64,000 nt of DNA from Phenylobacterium sp. (GCF_024508875.1 NZ_JANINU010000016.1:1-64000), one strand, 5' to 3'. Numbered from the stretch's first letter, positions 17,071 to 26,171 are shown. Made by a program: numbers and translations. Notes: a model not told the origin generated them from the letters alone.

Positions 17071-18474
17071 CTACTCCGCCGCCACGGCCGCCGGGGTGCG
17101 CGTGCGCCGGCGGACGCGCATCGGCAAGCCACCCTTGGGCCGCAGGGTGATGTTGTGCAGCAGTTCGACCGGCGCGTCGGAGGCGAGGTCCAGTTCGAAG
17201 TGCTGGGCGAGCGTCGCCAGGATCAGCAGGATTTCGTTGGTGGCCAGCAACTGGCCGATGCACACCCGCGGCCCGGCGCCGAACGGCATGCTGGCCAGCC
17301 GGTGGCGCCCCTCGCTGCGTTCGGGCAGGAAGCGGTCTGGATCGAACCGCTCGGGCTGGTCCCAGGTGAGGGGGCTGCGGTTGGTGAGCCAGGGCAGCAC
17401 GACCATGTAGGCGCCCTTCGGGATCGGAACCCCGCCCAGTTCGTCGGCCTGCGCGGCCACGCGGCTGGAGATGCCGGGGGTGGGCGGCAAGATGCGCAGG
17501 GCCTCGTCCACGAACCGGCGGGCATAGGGCAGGCGCGGCAGGTCGTCGCCGCTCGGCGTGCGTCCGCCCAACACGGCGTCCAGCTCCTCGCGCAGGCGGG
17601 CGGCCTCGGCCGGCTGGCGGGCGAGCAGGTACCAGATCCAGGTCATCGCCGTCGCCGTGGTCTCGTGGCCGGCCAGGAAGATGGTCACCACCTCGTCGCG
17701 CACCTCCTGGGCGGTGAAGCCCGCGCCGGTCTCGGCGTCGCGCGCCGCCATCAGGCGCGAGAGCAGGTCGTCGGGCGGGTTGGCGGCCGCCTCCCGCGCG
17801 GCGGTCATCCGGGCGATCTCGCCGTCCAGGGGGCGGAACAGGGTTTCGTACCGCTTGATCCGAGCCTTCATGCGGAGCTCCGCGACGCCGGGGAGCAGGT
17901 CGAGGAGGTTGATGTCGTTGAGGTCACCGGCGGCGTCCATCGCGGCCGCCACCGCGGGCTCGGCCGCGGCGCCGTCGTCGGAGAACATGGTCCTGGCGAT
18001 GATGGTCAGCGTCAGGGCGTTCATCGCGTCGGAGACGTCGACCACGGCGCCCTCCGGCAGCGCGCGCCACTGGTCGGCGAAGCGTTCGGAGGCGCTGGCC
18101 ATGGCGGGCGCATAGGTGGCCACGCTGGCGGGCGTGAAGGTCGTGGCCATGGTGCGACGGTGCTTGCGCCAGAGTTCGCCGTCGATTCCGATCAGGCCCT
18201 GCCCGAACAGCGCCCGGAAAAGGCGCAGCTCCATGTCGGCCTTGGGATAGTTGGCCGACTTGTCGACCAGCACGTGCTTCACCAGGGCCGGATCGGAGAC
18301 GAACACCACGTCGCCGATGAGCGAGCGGGTCTTGAGGATCGGGGTCTCGAAGGCTTCGTCGGGGATCGCCCAGGGCATCCGCAGCCGCCTGCCGCGCAGG
18401 CGGTCGCCGAGGCTCAGCGTCGGCTTGTCGGCGCGGGCGCCGGGGAGCACGGGGTACGCGTCACGGTCGGGCAT
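17071..18474 (-). CDS. Cytochrome P450
   Basis: A 467-aa P450 with all hallmarks: I-helix AGHETTATA, the K-helix ExxR (EALR), the PERFDPDRF meander and the heme loop FGAGPRVCIG with the thiolate Cys405. The sequence is closer to class II/CYP102- or CYP4-like enzymes than to P450cam, and it has no membrane anchor, so it needs a separate electron donor. No ferredoxin or reductase gene is nearby. It hydroxylates an unknown hydrophobic substrate, perhaps a fatty acid or terpene. The start is the ATG at 18474 after GGAGG; twelve upstream codons are also open. It stands alone between the broken PEP-CTERM gene and an aminotransferase. Confidence 0.93.
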   Translation of the reverse strand: MPDRDAYPVLPGARADKPTLSLGDRLRGRRLRMPWAIPDEAFETPILKTRSLIGDVVFVSDPALVKHVLVDKSANYPKADMELRLFRALFGQGLIGIDGELWRKHRRTMATTFTPASVATYAPAMASASERFADQWRALPEGAVVDVSDAMNALTLTIIARTMFSDDGAAAEPAVAAAMDAAGDLNDINLLDLLPGVAELRMKARIKRYETLFRPLDGEIARMTAAREAAANPPDDLLSRLMAARDAETGAGFTAQEVRDEVVTIFLAGHETTATAMTWIWYLLARQPAEAARLREELDAVLGGRTPSGDDLPRLPYARRFVDEALRILPPTPGISSRVAAQADELGGVPIPKGAYMVVLPWLTNRSPLTWDQPERFDPDRFLPERSEGRHRLASMPFGAGPRVCIGQLLATNEILLILATLAQHFELDLASDAPVELLHNITLRPKGGLPMRVRRRTRTPAAVAAE

Positions 18475-18545
18475 GGCATGCCTCCAGGGACGATGGCTCG
18501 CCGCCACCATACCCTACCCGCCGCCGAACGCACGTCCGGTTGCAT

Positions 18546-19706
18546 TCAGCCGTTGCGCTTCACGTAGTTGCGGATCGTCGAGACGATGTGGTCCTGATCC
18601 GTCTCGGCCAGGTAGGCGTGCATCGGTAACGCCAGGACCTTGTGTGCGGCCGCCTCCGTCACCGGCAGGCCGCCGGGCTGGGGATAGCCCTTGTACGGCG
18701 CCTGCTGGTGCAGCGGGACGGGGTAGTAGACGGCGGTGGGCACGCCCTCGGCCTTCAGGTGGGCGGCCAGGCCGTCGCGGCCGTCGGTCTCGATGACATA
18801 CTGGGCCCAGACAGAGACGCCGCCTTCGATCACCGGCGGCGCGCGGACCACGTCGCCAAGGCCCGTGGCGTAGCGGGCGGCCACGCGGTTCCGGGCGACG
18901 ATCTCGTCGGCGAAGATGGTCAGCTTCTGGAGCAGGACCGCGGCCTGGATGGTGTCCATCCGGCTGTTCATGCCGACCCGCATATTCAGGTACTTGGGGT
19001 CGTGGTCGAAGGTGCGGCCTTCCAGGTCGGACTTCACCGCCTGGCCGTGGACGCGGAGGCTGACCAGCAGGTCGTGCAGGCGCGCGTCCTTGCAGAGCAC
19101 AGCCCCGCCGTCGCCGTAGCAGCCCAGGGGCTTGGCCGGGAAGAACGAGGTGGTGGTCACGTCCGCCCAATGGATGGGGTGTCGGCCGCCCAGCGTGCAG
19201 CCGAAGCCCTGGGCCGAGTCCGAGATCAGCTTCAGGCCATGCTTCGCGCAGACGGCGGCGATGGCGGGGTAGTCCGCCGGTTGGCCGAACAGGTCGACGG
19301 CGATGACCGCACGGGGCGTGAGCTTGCCATCGGCCTTCACAGCCTGGACGGCCGCTTCGAGCTTCGCCGGGTCGAGGTTGTAGGTGTCGGGCAGGACGTC
19401 GACGAACACCGGCGAGGCGCCCACCAAGGGCATGGCCTCGGCGGTGGCGGCGAAGGTGAAGGACGGACAGAAGACGGCGTCGCCGGGCCCGATCTCCCAG
19501 GCCATCAGCGGCAGGACCAGGGCCTCCGTGCCCGAGCCGCAGGACAGGGCGTGCGGCGCCTGGCCGAAGGCGGCGAGCTCGGCCTCGAACTGGGCGATCT
19601 CGGGGCCCATGACGTAGGCGCCCGACCGGACCACCTTCAGGATCGCGTCTTCGAGGGGCTGGCCCAGGCGCTGGCGCTGGGCCTGCAGGTCGATGAAGGG
19701 GATCAT
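18546..19706 (-). CDS. DegT/DnrJ/EryC1 (WbpE-like) sugar aminotransferase
   Basis: The 386-aa PLP enzyme has the start FIDLQAQRQRL, the active-site lysine in FFPAKPLGCYGDGGA (K192) and VGMNSRMDTIQAAVLL. These features line up closely with WbpE-type UDP-3-keto-GlcNAcA aminotransferases; the family as a whole aminates nucleotide-linked keto sugars. It would supply an amino sugar for O-antigen or exopolysaccharide. Partners (a WbpB/WbpA-type dehydrogenase or an acetyltransferase) are not adjacent, so it may serve a pathway encoded elsewhere. Confidence in family is high; the exact nucleotide sugar is inference. Confidence 0.9.
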   Translation of the reverse strand: MIPFIDLQAQRQRLGQPLEDAILKVVRSGAYVMGPEIAQFEAELAAFGQAPHALSCGSGTEALVLPLMAWEIGPGDAVFCPSFTFAATAEAMPLVGASPVFVDVLPDTYNLDPAKLEAAVQAVKADGKLTPRAVIAVDLFGQPADYPAIAAVCAKHGLKLISDSAQGFGCTLGGRHPIHWADVTTTSFFPAKPLGCYGDGGAVLCKDARLHDLLVSLRVHGQAVKSDLEGRTFDHDPKYLNMRVGMNSRMDTIQAAVLLQKLTIFADEIVARNRVAARYATGLGDVVRAPPVIEGGVSVWAQYVIETDGRDGLAAHLKAEGVPTAVYYPVPLHQQAPYKGYPQPGGLPVTEAAAHKVLALPMHAYLAETDQDHIVSTIRNYVKRNG

Positions 19707-19820
19707 GGCGGCGGCTTATGCCCTGCGTCGGCGGGCGGAGCCAAACACGCTTGGTATCGATCTGTTGCGCGGCGATGGCGCGCGAGCGGCCGCCCCGCCG
19801 ATGGCGGAGCGGCCTTCGGA

Positions 19821-20582
19821 TCAGGCCGCGCGTTCGCGGCGGCGGCGCAGGGCCGCGCCGGCGAGGCCGAAGCCGGAGATCATCAGCGCCCAGGTGGCCG
19901 GCTCAGGCACGGGCGTGGTGGCGAAGGCCGTCACCAGGCCGGCCCGCTGCTGGAAGAAGGCGGTGGTGTCGTTGACCCCGCCCTGGCGGCCGACCACGCG
20001 GGTCAGCATGTCCGAGCCGCCGGTGATGTAGTCGAACAGGCCCGTCTCGCCGCCGCTGAAGTTGAACACGTCCAGCAGCAGGTCGCCCTTGGTGGGGTCG
20101 TAGACGAAGGGGTTCTCGAACTGGATCAGCACGTCGAACGGCTGCACGCCCGAGGTCTTGGTCGGTGAGGTGCTGGTCAGGTGCAGCGGGCCGTCGAAGA
20201 CGGTGGTGTTGTCGGCGCCGACGTTGGCGGCGAACGTGAGGCTGGCCGCCGCGAGGTCGGTGGCGGCGGTCGACAGGTTGATGGTGATGTTGTCGATCAG
20301 GGCGTCGAACGGCGCGCCGGGGGTGCCGCCGGTCGTCGCGAGGCGGAACTTGATGCCGTACAGCGTGACCGGGGCGTCGCCGAACGCGGAGCTGTTGTAG
20401 AACTGCTGGTAGCGCTGCGAGACGCCGTCCGCGAGGTCGAACGGCATGAAGTTGTTCGAGCCGCCCGACTGGCCGGCGTTGGCGCCCGGCACGATGATGT
20501 CGGCCGCGACGGCCGGCGCGGCGAAGAGCGTCAGCGCCGAGGCGGCGGCGACGGCGGACAGCGTAAGCTTGTGAAGGAACAT
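19821..20582 (-). CDS. PEPxxWA-CTERM protein
   Basis: A 253-aa secreted protein with a signal peptide (SALTLFAAPAVAAD). The beta-rich Asn/Thr-rich body contains NNFMPFDLADGVSQRYQQFY, a pattern often seen in PEP-CTERM proteins that start their mature domain with a quiet jelly-roll-like fold. The tail is PEPATWALMISGFG plus LRRRR. Function unknown. Sorting should depend on an exosortase outside this window. Confidence 0.82.
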   Translation of the reverse strand: MFLHKLTLSAVAAASALTLFAAPAVAADIIVPGANAGQSGGSNNFMPFDLADGVSQRYQQFYNSSAFGDAPVTLYGIKFRLATTGGTPGAPFDALIDNITINLSTAATDLAAASLTFAANVGADNTTVFDGPLHLTSTSPTKTSGVQPFDVLIQFENPFVYDPTKGDLLLDVFNFSGGETGLFDYITGGSDMLTRVVGRQGGVNDTTAFFQQRAGLVTAFATTPVPEPATWALMISGFGLAGAALRRRRERAA

Positions 20583-20691
20583 GACCCACCCTCTGTGTTG
20601 AGGACGGGAGCCTTAGCCTTCGCGTGTGACGCGCCGGATTCGGCGGGACGTCAGCTTGACGACCCCGCCGTAACGCCGCCCGGACGGCGGC

Positions 20692-21984
20692 CTATTCCGC
20701 CTTGTAGACCGTCCCGTCCTTCATCACGAAGCCGACCTTCTGCAGGACGGCGACGTCCTTCAGCGGGTCGCCCTGGACGGCGATCAGGTCGGCGGCGTGG
20801 CCGGGCGTCAGGCTGCCGGCGACGTTCGAGATCTGCAGGTGGTCGGCGGCGTTGACCGTGGCGGCCTGGATCGCCTCCAGCGGCGTGAGGCCGGCCTTCA
20901 CCAGCAGGGCGAACTCGCCGGCGTTGTCACCGTGGGCCGAGACGCCGGTGTCGGTGCCGAAGGCGATCTTGACGCCGCCGGCATGCGCGCGCCGGGCCAT
21001 GTCCAGCATCTTGGGGCCGGCCTCCAGCGCCTTGGCCGATTGCGCCGGCGTCAGGAAGTTGTTGGGGCCCGAAGCAACGCGATAGACGAAGTCCCCGGCC
21101 ATGAGCGTCGGGATCAGGTAGGCGCCGTTCTTCTTCATCAGGGCGATGCCCTCGGCGTCCAGATAGGTGCCGTGCTCGATGGAGTCGCCGCCGGCCTTCA
21201 GGAAGCTGTTGATGCCGTCGCCGCCGTGGGCGTGCGCGGTGACCCGCCGGCCCATGCGGTGGGCGCTCTCGACGATGGCCTTCAGCTCCTCGTCCGAGAA
21301 CTGCTGGGCCAGGCCCGCGGCCGTGTTGGAGAGCACCCCGCCGGTGGCGGTGATCTTGATGATGTCGGCGCCCTTCCAGACCTGCTCGCGCACCGCGCGG
21401 CTGCAGTCGGCGGGTCCGGAGCAGACCGAGCCCGGCCGCAGCACGTGCATCACGTCCTCGCGGAAGCCGTTCACGTCGCCGTGGCCGCCGTGGACCGAGA
21501 TAGCCGAGCCGGCGGCCACGATGCGCGGACCGGGCACGTCGCCCATGGCGGTCGCCTTGCGCAGGGCGAAGATGGCGTCGTTGTCGGCGCCCAGGTCGGC
21601 CACGGTGGTGAAGCCGGCCATCAGGGTGCGCTTCGCATAGCGCGCGCCATCCATCGCCTGCTGGGCCGAGCTTTCGGTCACCTCGTCCAGGCGCGAGGTG
21701 GGGCCTTGCTGGCTGGTGATGTGGACGTGGCTGTCGATCAGGCCGGGCAGGACGAAGCTGGACTTCAGATCGACGACCTTGCCGCCGGGCTCGGAGACGA
21801 AGCCGTCGGCGACGCGGACGACCTTGCCGCCCTGCACCACCAGGGTCTTGTTCGTCTCGACCTTGCCCGAGGCCGGGTCGACCAGCACGCGTCCGGCCTG
21901 GACGAAGGTGGCGGCGGGCGCCTGGGCCAGCGCGGGTGCGGAAAGGGCGGCCGCCAGCACGGCGCCGAGGATGAAGGTCTTCAA
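20692..21984 (-). CDS. Secreted metal-dependent amidohydrolase
   Basis: The 430-aa protein has a signal peptide (SAPALAQAP). The amidohydrolase superfamily set is present: DSHVH for the first two metal ligands, the bridging lysine in IIKITATGG, AHAHGG, IEHGT and the aspartate in GTDTG. The layout matches imidazolonepropionase-like and Xaa-Pro dipeptidase-like enzymes (the Sgx9260 group), which hydrolyse N-acyl or dipeptide substrates. Export to the periplasm suggests scavenging. A single gene. Confidence 0.9.
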   Translation of the reverse strand: MKTFILGAVLAAALSAPALAQAPAATFVQAGRVLVDPASGKVETNKTLVVQGGKVVRVADGFVSEPGGKVVDLKSSFVLPGLIDSHVHITSQQGPTSRLDEVTESSAQQAMDGARYAKRTLMAGFTTVADLGADNDAIFALRKATAMGDVPGPRIVAAGSAISVHGGHGDVNGFREDVMHVLRPGSVCSGPADCSRAVREQVWKGADIIKITATGGVLSNTAAGLAQQFSDEELKAIVESAHRMGRRVTAHAHGGDGINSFLKAGGDSIEHGTYLDAEGIALMKKNGAYLIPTLMAGDFVYRVASGPNNFLTPAQSAKALEAGPKMLDMARRAHAGGVKIAFGTDTGVSAHGDNAGEFALLVKAGLTPLEAIQAATVNAADHLQISNVAGSLTPGHAADLIAVQGDPLKDVAVLQKVGFVMKDGTVYKAE

Positions 21985-22091
21985 GGAACGTCCCCCGGAA
22001 ACAAATCTGGGCGGACCCTAGGTTCGAAGTCCGGAAAGCGCCAGTGGGCGGTGCGCGCCGCTGACGCGCCGCGGCGGCGGAACGGTTTGCG

Positions 22092-22144
22092 CGCCCCGCA
22101 TCCGACCTGCGCCGCAGGCCACCTTCTCCCGCGAGGGGAGAAGG
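22092..22144 (+). repeat. Intergenic repeat family A, copy 1
   Basis: The order is conserved CCCC-CATCCG, a small hairpin (CCTGC-GCC-GCAGG), GCCACC, and then a 9-bp hairpin CCTTCTCCC/GGGAGAAGG. The same modules recur at 56097-56151 and, inverted, at 55981-56042. Copy 1 ends 12 bases from the stop of the leftward acyl-CoA ligase and may act as its terminator. Confidence 0.75.
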
Positions 22145-22156
22145 GCGATCCGTGGC

Positions 22157-23740
22157 TCAGATCTGCCGTGCGCGGCCTTCCCAGTAGGGCGCCCGCACCT
22201 TGCCGCGCTGGATTTTGCCGGCCTCGGAGCGCGGCAGGCTGGTCACGAAGTCCAGGCTGCGCGGGACCTTGAAGCCGGGGAGGCTGTCGCGGGCGAAGGC
22301 CAGGATTTCGTTCGCCAGCAGGTCCGAGGGTTCGTAGCCGGGCTTCAGCAGGATCACCGCCTTCACCTGCTCGCCCCATTCGTCGTGCGGCACGCCCACG
22401 GTCGAGGAATCGGCGACGGCCTCGTGCTTGATCAGCTCGTTGTCGATCTCCTGCGGGTAGATGTTCACTCCGCCCGAGATGATCGTCTCGGCGCTGCGGC
22501 CGGTGAGGAACAGGTATCCGTCCTCGTCGAAGTAGCCCATGTCGCCCATGGTGAAGTAGTCGCCGACGCGGGACGCCTGGGTCTTCTTCTCGTCCTTGTA
22601 GTAGGTGAAGCCGCCGCCGGGCGGGAGCTGGTGGTAGATGGTGCCCGAGACGTTCGGCGGGCACTCGTTGCCGGCTTCATCCAGAATCTTGGAACCCAGC
22701 AGTTCCGGCTTCTTGCCCACCGAGCCGGGCTTTCGCAGCCACTCCTCGGAGTTGATCATGAACCCTGCGCCGCCCTCCGAGCCGGCGTAGTACTCGCTGA
22801 GGACCGGGCCGAACCACTCGATCATCGCGTGCTTCACTTCGGGCGGGCAGGGCGCCGCGCCGTGGACGATGTATTTGACGCTGGAGAGGTCGTACTTCGT
22901 CTTGATGGCGTCGGGCAGCGCCAGCAGGCGCTGGAACATGATCGGCACCAGGTGCATGTGGGTCACCCGGCGCTCGGCGATGGTGCGCAGGGTGTGCTCG
23001 CTGTCCCACTTGTCGAGGAAGACCAGGGTGGCGCCGGCGCCCATGGCGGCCCGCACGTCGAAGGCCAGCGGCGCGGCGTGGTAGGCAGGACCGGCGCACA
23101 TCTGCACGGAGTCGGCGTCGTAGCCGCGCAGGGCGTACATCGCCTGGGGCGTGACGACCGGCGTCGGCCGGAAGACGCCCTTGGGGCGGCCCGTGGTGCC
23201 CGAGGTGTAGAGCATCTGGTTGCCTAGCGCCGGGTCGTCGATGTTCGAGGTGTCCAGGCCGGCCAGGGCTTGGTCGTAGGCGGTGAAGCCGTCGATGGGG
23301 ACGCCGACCGCGACCTTGAGCTTCAGGTTCGGCGCCTGGGCGACGGCGGCGACGCCGGCCGGGATGCGGGCCTCGACGAACACCGCCTGGGCCTCGCAGT
23401 CGTTCAGGATGTAGGCGATCTCGTCGGTGGTCAGGTGCCAGTTGATCGGGGTGATCCGGAAGCCCGCGCGAAGGGTCGCCGACTGGATCTCCAGGAACTC
23501 GTGGCGGTTGGACAGCACCAGCGCCACGGCGTCGCCCGCCTTCAGGCCCGCGCCGCGCAGCAGGCGGACCAGGCGATTGGCGTTGGCGTTGACCTCCGCG
23601 AACGAGCGGCTGGTCCCGTCCGGATCGACGACGGCGGCCTTGTTCGGCTGGGCCTCGGCCCACACCGCCATGGTCATGCCGTTGAGCGCCGCCGCTTCGA
23701 GCTGCGCGTTCAGATCCTGACGTTCGAGCACCGCATCCAT
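22157..23740 (-). CDS. Acyl-CoA synthetase (AMP-forming)
   Basis: A 527-aa member of the ANL superfamily. It has the P-loop-like motif YTSGTTGRPKG, the A5 region EYYAGSEGG, the A7 motif FDEDGYLFLTGR and the C-terminal catalytic lysine in SEAGKIQRGK. It activates a carboxylic acid to the acyl-CoA, and the sequence is closest to fatty- or steroid-acid ligases with a large pocket. It stands alone, with an inverted-repeat operator-like site 15 bases before its ATG, which suggests dedicated induction. Substrate unknown. Confidence 0.9.
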   Translation of the reverse strand: MDAVLERQDLNAQLEAAALNGMTMAVWAEAQPNKAAVVDPDGTSRSFAEVNANANRLVRLLRGAGLKAGDAVALVLSNRHEFLEIQSATLRAGFRITPINWHLTTDEIAYILNDCEAQAVFVEARIPAGVAAVAQAPNLKLKVAVGVPIDGFTAYDQALAGLDTSNIDDPALGNQMLYTSGTTGRPKGVFRPTPVVTPQAMYALRGYDADSVQMCAGPAYHAAPLAFDVRAAMGAGATLVFLDKWDSEHTLRTIAERRVTHMHLVPIMFQRLLALPDAIKTKYDLSSVKYIVHGAAPCPPEVKHAMIEWFGPVLSEYYAGSEGGAGFMINSEEWLRKPGSVGKKPELLGSKILDEAGNECPPNVSGTIYHQLPPGGGFTYYKDEKKTQASRVGDYFTMGDMGYFDEDGYLFLTGRSAETIISGGVNIYPQEIDNELIKHEAVADSSTVGVPHDEWGEQVKAVILLKPGYEPSDLLANEILAFARDSLPGFKVPRSLDFVTSLPRSEAGKIQRGKVRAPYWEGRARQI

Positions 23741-23754
23741 CCGTTTCCTCCGCG

Positions 23755-23771
23755 TACAGATTTACACTGTA
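23755..23771. promoter_or_regulatory. Operator-like inverted repeat before acyl-CoA ligase
   Basis: TACAG-ATTTACA-CTGTA is an inverted repeat of two 5-base arms. An overlapping nine-base palindrome TACACTGTA shares its right half. It lies 15 bases upstream of the ligase ATG, in AT-richer DNA. TetR-type sites have this form. Confidence 0.5.
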
Positions 23772-23858
23772 TCGTGATGTGTCTTCGAAAAGACCATGAC
23801 ACGCGGAAGGGCAGGCTGACTACCTCTCCTGACGCCTGGGAAGGGTGTGTGGCGACGG

Positions 23859-24260
23859 CTACGCCTTCATCCGCCGCACGACGAGGCCGCCCACCGTCGC
23901 GCCCACCGCGGTGAGGAACGTGCCCCAGGTGATGTCGATGACGGTGATCTGGGTGGCCCAGACCTTCAGCGTGGCCTGGTTGGTCAGGTCGTAGGTGGCG
24001 TAGCACAGGCCGCCAAGCATGGCGCCGGTCAGGGTGGTTGTCCGCAGCGGCTTGTCCCGCGTGGGCCAGACGGCCAGGGCGAGGATGCCGGCGATGTAGA
24101 CGAAGTAGAAGACGACTGCCGGGCCGATCCGCGCCGACGGCAGGGCCACCGGATCCAGGGTCGGGAAATACACCTTCGGCCCGAACTGGGTGAGCCAGAC
24201 GATGTCGAGCGCCAGGACGGCGAGCGCGGTGGCGAAATAGGTGGCGATCAGTCGGATCAT
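23859..24260 (-). CDS. DUF2177 family membrane protein
   Basis: A 133-aa protein with four predicted membrane helices. The family signature is DIVWL near residue 20 and GGLCYATYDLTNQATLK in the third helix. Members are of unknown function but recur in alphaproteobacterial clusters with a CFA-like methyltransferase, DUF1295 and DUF1365 proteins, as here. It is the last gene of the leftward arm, 22 bases after the methyltransferase. It may be a membrane partner in lipid modification. Confidence 0.88.
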   Translation of the reverse strand: MIRLIATYFATALAVLALDIVWLTQFGPKVYFPTLDPVALPSARIGPAVVFYFVYIAGILALAVWPTRDKPLRTTTLTGAMLGGLCYATYDLTNQATLKVWATQITVIDITWGTFLTAVGATVGGLVVRRMKA

Positions 24261-24282
24261 CAGGCGTCCCCCCGAATGCTGG

Positions 24283-25308
24283 TCAGGCCGGCTTCAGCCG
24301 GTAGTGGCTGACGCCCCATTCCGTCCCGCCACGGTGACCGAACAGGCCCGCGGTGGCGAGGAAGAACAGCCGCCAGCGGCGATGCCAGAGCGTGGCGTCC
24401 TTGCCGTAGACGCTCTCCAGGACGGGACGGATCTCAGCGGCGTTGCGATCATAGGCTTCGAGCCAGTCCAACGCCGTCTTCTCGTAATGCGTCCCGCTCC
24501 AGCGCCAGTCCTGCTCGACCGTGAACAGGTCCGGGAACTGGGCCATCAGCCCGTGGCTTGGCATCACCCCGCCGGAGAAGAAGTACTTGCCGATCCAGTC
24601 GGCCTCGTCGTTCAGGTCGAAGCGGTAGGGCGTGGTCCTGTGCGTGAAGACGTGGATGAAGAGGCGGCCGTCGGGCTTCAGCCAGGTCTTCACGCGGCCG
24701 AGCAGGGCGCGCCAGTTCGACATGTGCTCGAACATCTCCACCGAGACGACGCGGTCGAATTCGCCGGGCGCCTCGAAGTCGTTCATGTCGCAGGTGATGA
24801 CCTCGAGGTTCGTCAGACCCCGCTCCTGCGCGCGGGCCATGATGAAGGCCTTCTGGCTGGCCGAGTTCGAGACCGAGGTGACCTTGGCGTTCGGATAGGT
24901 CTTGGCCATCCAAAGGCTGAGCGAGCCCCAGCCGCAGCCCAGTTCCAGGATCCGCTGGCCGTCCTGCAGGTCGGCGTGCTCGGCGGTTTCCTTGAGCGCG
25001 TGCTCCTCGGCCTGGGCGATCGTGTCGCCGGGGTTGCGGTAGAGGCACGACGAGTACTTCAACTGCGGGCCCAGGCAGTTCAGGAAGAACTCGGCCGGCA
25101 CCTCGTAGTGCTGGGCGTTGGCCGCGTCGGTGTGGGCGGCGATCGGGTGCTCGGCCATGTCGCGGGCGAAGGCGGCCTCGGTCCCGGGGCCGGCCTTGGC
25201 GTGCTCGCGCCGGGCGTTGGCGACCAGCAGGTGGATCGCGGTCTTGCGGACGGTGTCGGGAAGCGGCGCGCCTTCGAACGTGTCGATGATGGCGGAAGTG
25301 AAGCTCAT
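24283..25308 (-). CDS. Cyclopropane-fatty-acid-synthase-like methyltransferase
   Basis: The 341-aa SAM enzyme has HYEVPAEFFLNCLGPQLKYSSCLY, the CFA-family substrate loop, then motif I LELGCGWGS (residues 121-129) and EMFEHMSNW. The 341-aa length lacks part of the N-terminal domain of E. coli Cfa. In Rhodobacter sphaeroides and Rhodopseudomonas palustris a related protein (UfaM) adds a methyl group to a desaturated fatty acyl chain on the way to furan fatty acids. By context, the same step is the best guess here. It acts on membrane phospholipid acyl chains. It is seven bases from the DUF1295 gene. Confidence 0.85.
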   Translation of the reverse strand: MSFTSAIIDTFEGAPLPDTVRKTAIHLLVANARREHAKAGPGTEAAFARDMAEHPIAAHTDAANAQHYEVPAEFFLNCLGPQLKYSSCLYRNPGDTIAQAEEHALKETAEHADLQDGQRILELGCGWGSLSLWMAKTYPNAKVTSVSNSASQKAFIMARAQERGLTNLEVITCDMNDFEAPGEFDRVVSVEMFEHMSNWRALLGRVKTWLKPDGRLFIHVFTHRTTPYRFDLNDEADWIGKYFFSGGVMPSHGLMAQFPDLFTVEQDWRWSGTHYEKTALDWLEAYDRNAAEIRPVLESVYGKDATLWHRRWRLFFLATAGLFGHRGGTEWGVSHYRLKPA

Positions 25309-25314
25309 GCGGAC

Positions 25315-26106
25315 TCAGGAGGCTTTCGGTGGGAGGGGGAAGAAGACGCTGACGCGCCGTTGATAGTCGCGGAATGCGTCGCCGCGCGACTTCAGCATGG
25401 CCTCTTCCAGCGGCGGGACGCCCGAAACGTAGCGCAGCAGGCCGTACATGACGGCTGGGGCGACCAGGGTCAGAAGGCTGACCGGGCGGGACGGGTCGAG
25501 CGCCATGACCGGCCAGGCCATCCAGCCCAGCCACTGGAAGAAGTAGTTCGGGTGCCGCGACCAGGCCCAGAGGCCGGTGTCGATCACCTTGCCCTTGTTG
25601 GCCGGGTCGCCGCGGAAGCGTTTCATCTGGGCGTCGGCCAGCGTCTCTCCGGCCAGGGCGAGGAGATAGAGCGCGGCGGCGAGCGCGTCGCGGAGGTCAA
25701 GCTCGGGCGTCGGGCGCTGGGCGGCGGCGACCACGCTGAGCGCCAGGAGGGCGGTGGCGGGCGCCTGGGGCAGGCTGACCCACAGCATCATCAGGGGATA
25801 GTTCTTCGCGGTCTTGCGGAAGGCTGCGTAGCGGGCGTCCTCGGGATGGCCGGCGACGCGCGGCGCGAGATAGAGGCCAAGGCGCAGCCCCCAGGCCAGC
25901 ATGAACGCCGCGATCAGCAGGCGCCGCGCCTGGCTGGCGTCGGTCCCGGTGGCGATCCAGGCGGCCGCGGCCAGCAGGATCCCCGTCCCGAAACTCCAGA
26001 AGACGTCGGTCCAGCCGCCGTTCTTCACGGCCAGGCCAAAGGCCCAGGCCGCGACCATGACGACGAGCATGGCCAGAAGGACGCCGGCGACGATCTGCAG
26101 CAGCAT
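25315..26106 (-). CDS. DUF1295 family membrane reductase/methyltransferase-like protein
   Basis: A 263-aa protein with six or seven predicted membrane helices and the ICMT/steroid-5-alpha-reductase-like signature WAWSRHPNYFFQW. The fold is shared by isoprenylcysteine methyltransferases and 3-oxo-5-alpha-steroid dehydrogenases; the true reaction here is unproven. I start at ATG 26106 after GGGAGA; a longer frame to 26178 would overlap the promoter region. It is the first gene of the leftward arm of the lipid cluster. Confidence 0.82.
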   Translation of the reverse strand: MLLQIVAGVLLAMLVVMVAAWAFGLAVKNGGWTDVFWSFGTGILLAAAAWIATGTDASQARRLLIAAFMLAWGLRLGLYLAPRVAGHPEDARYAAFRKTAKNYPLMMLWVSLPQAPATALLALSVVAAAQRPTPELDLRDALAAALYLLALAGETLADAQMKRFRGDPANKGKVIDTGLWAWSRHPNYFFQWLGWMAWPVMALDPSRPVSLLTLVAPAVMYGLLRYVSGVPPLEEAMLKSRGDAFRDYQRRVSVFFPLPPKAS

Positions 26107-26171
26107 GGAAATCTCCCGCGGCGATACGATCATGATCCGCGACCGGACGCATCCGGGCCTGTGAGGAGGCC

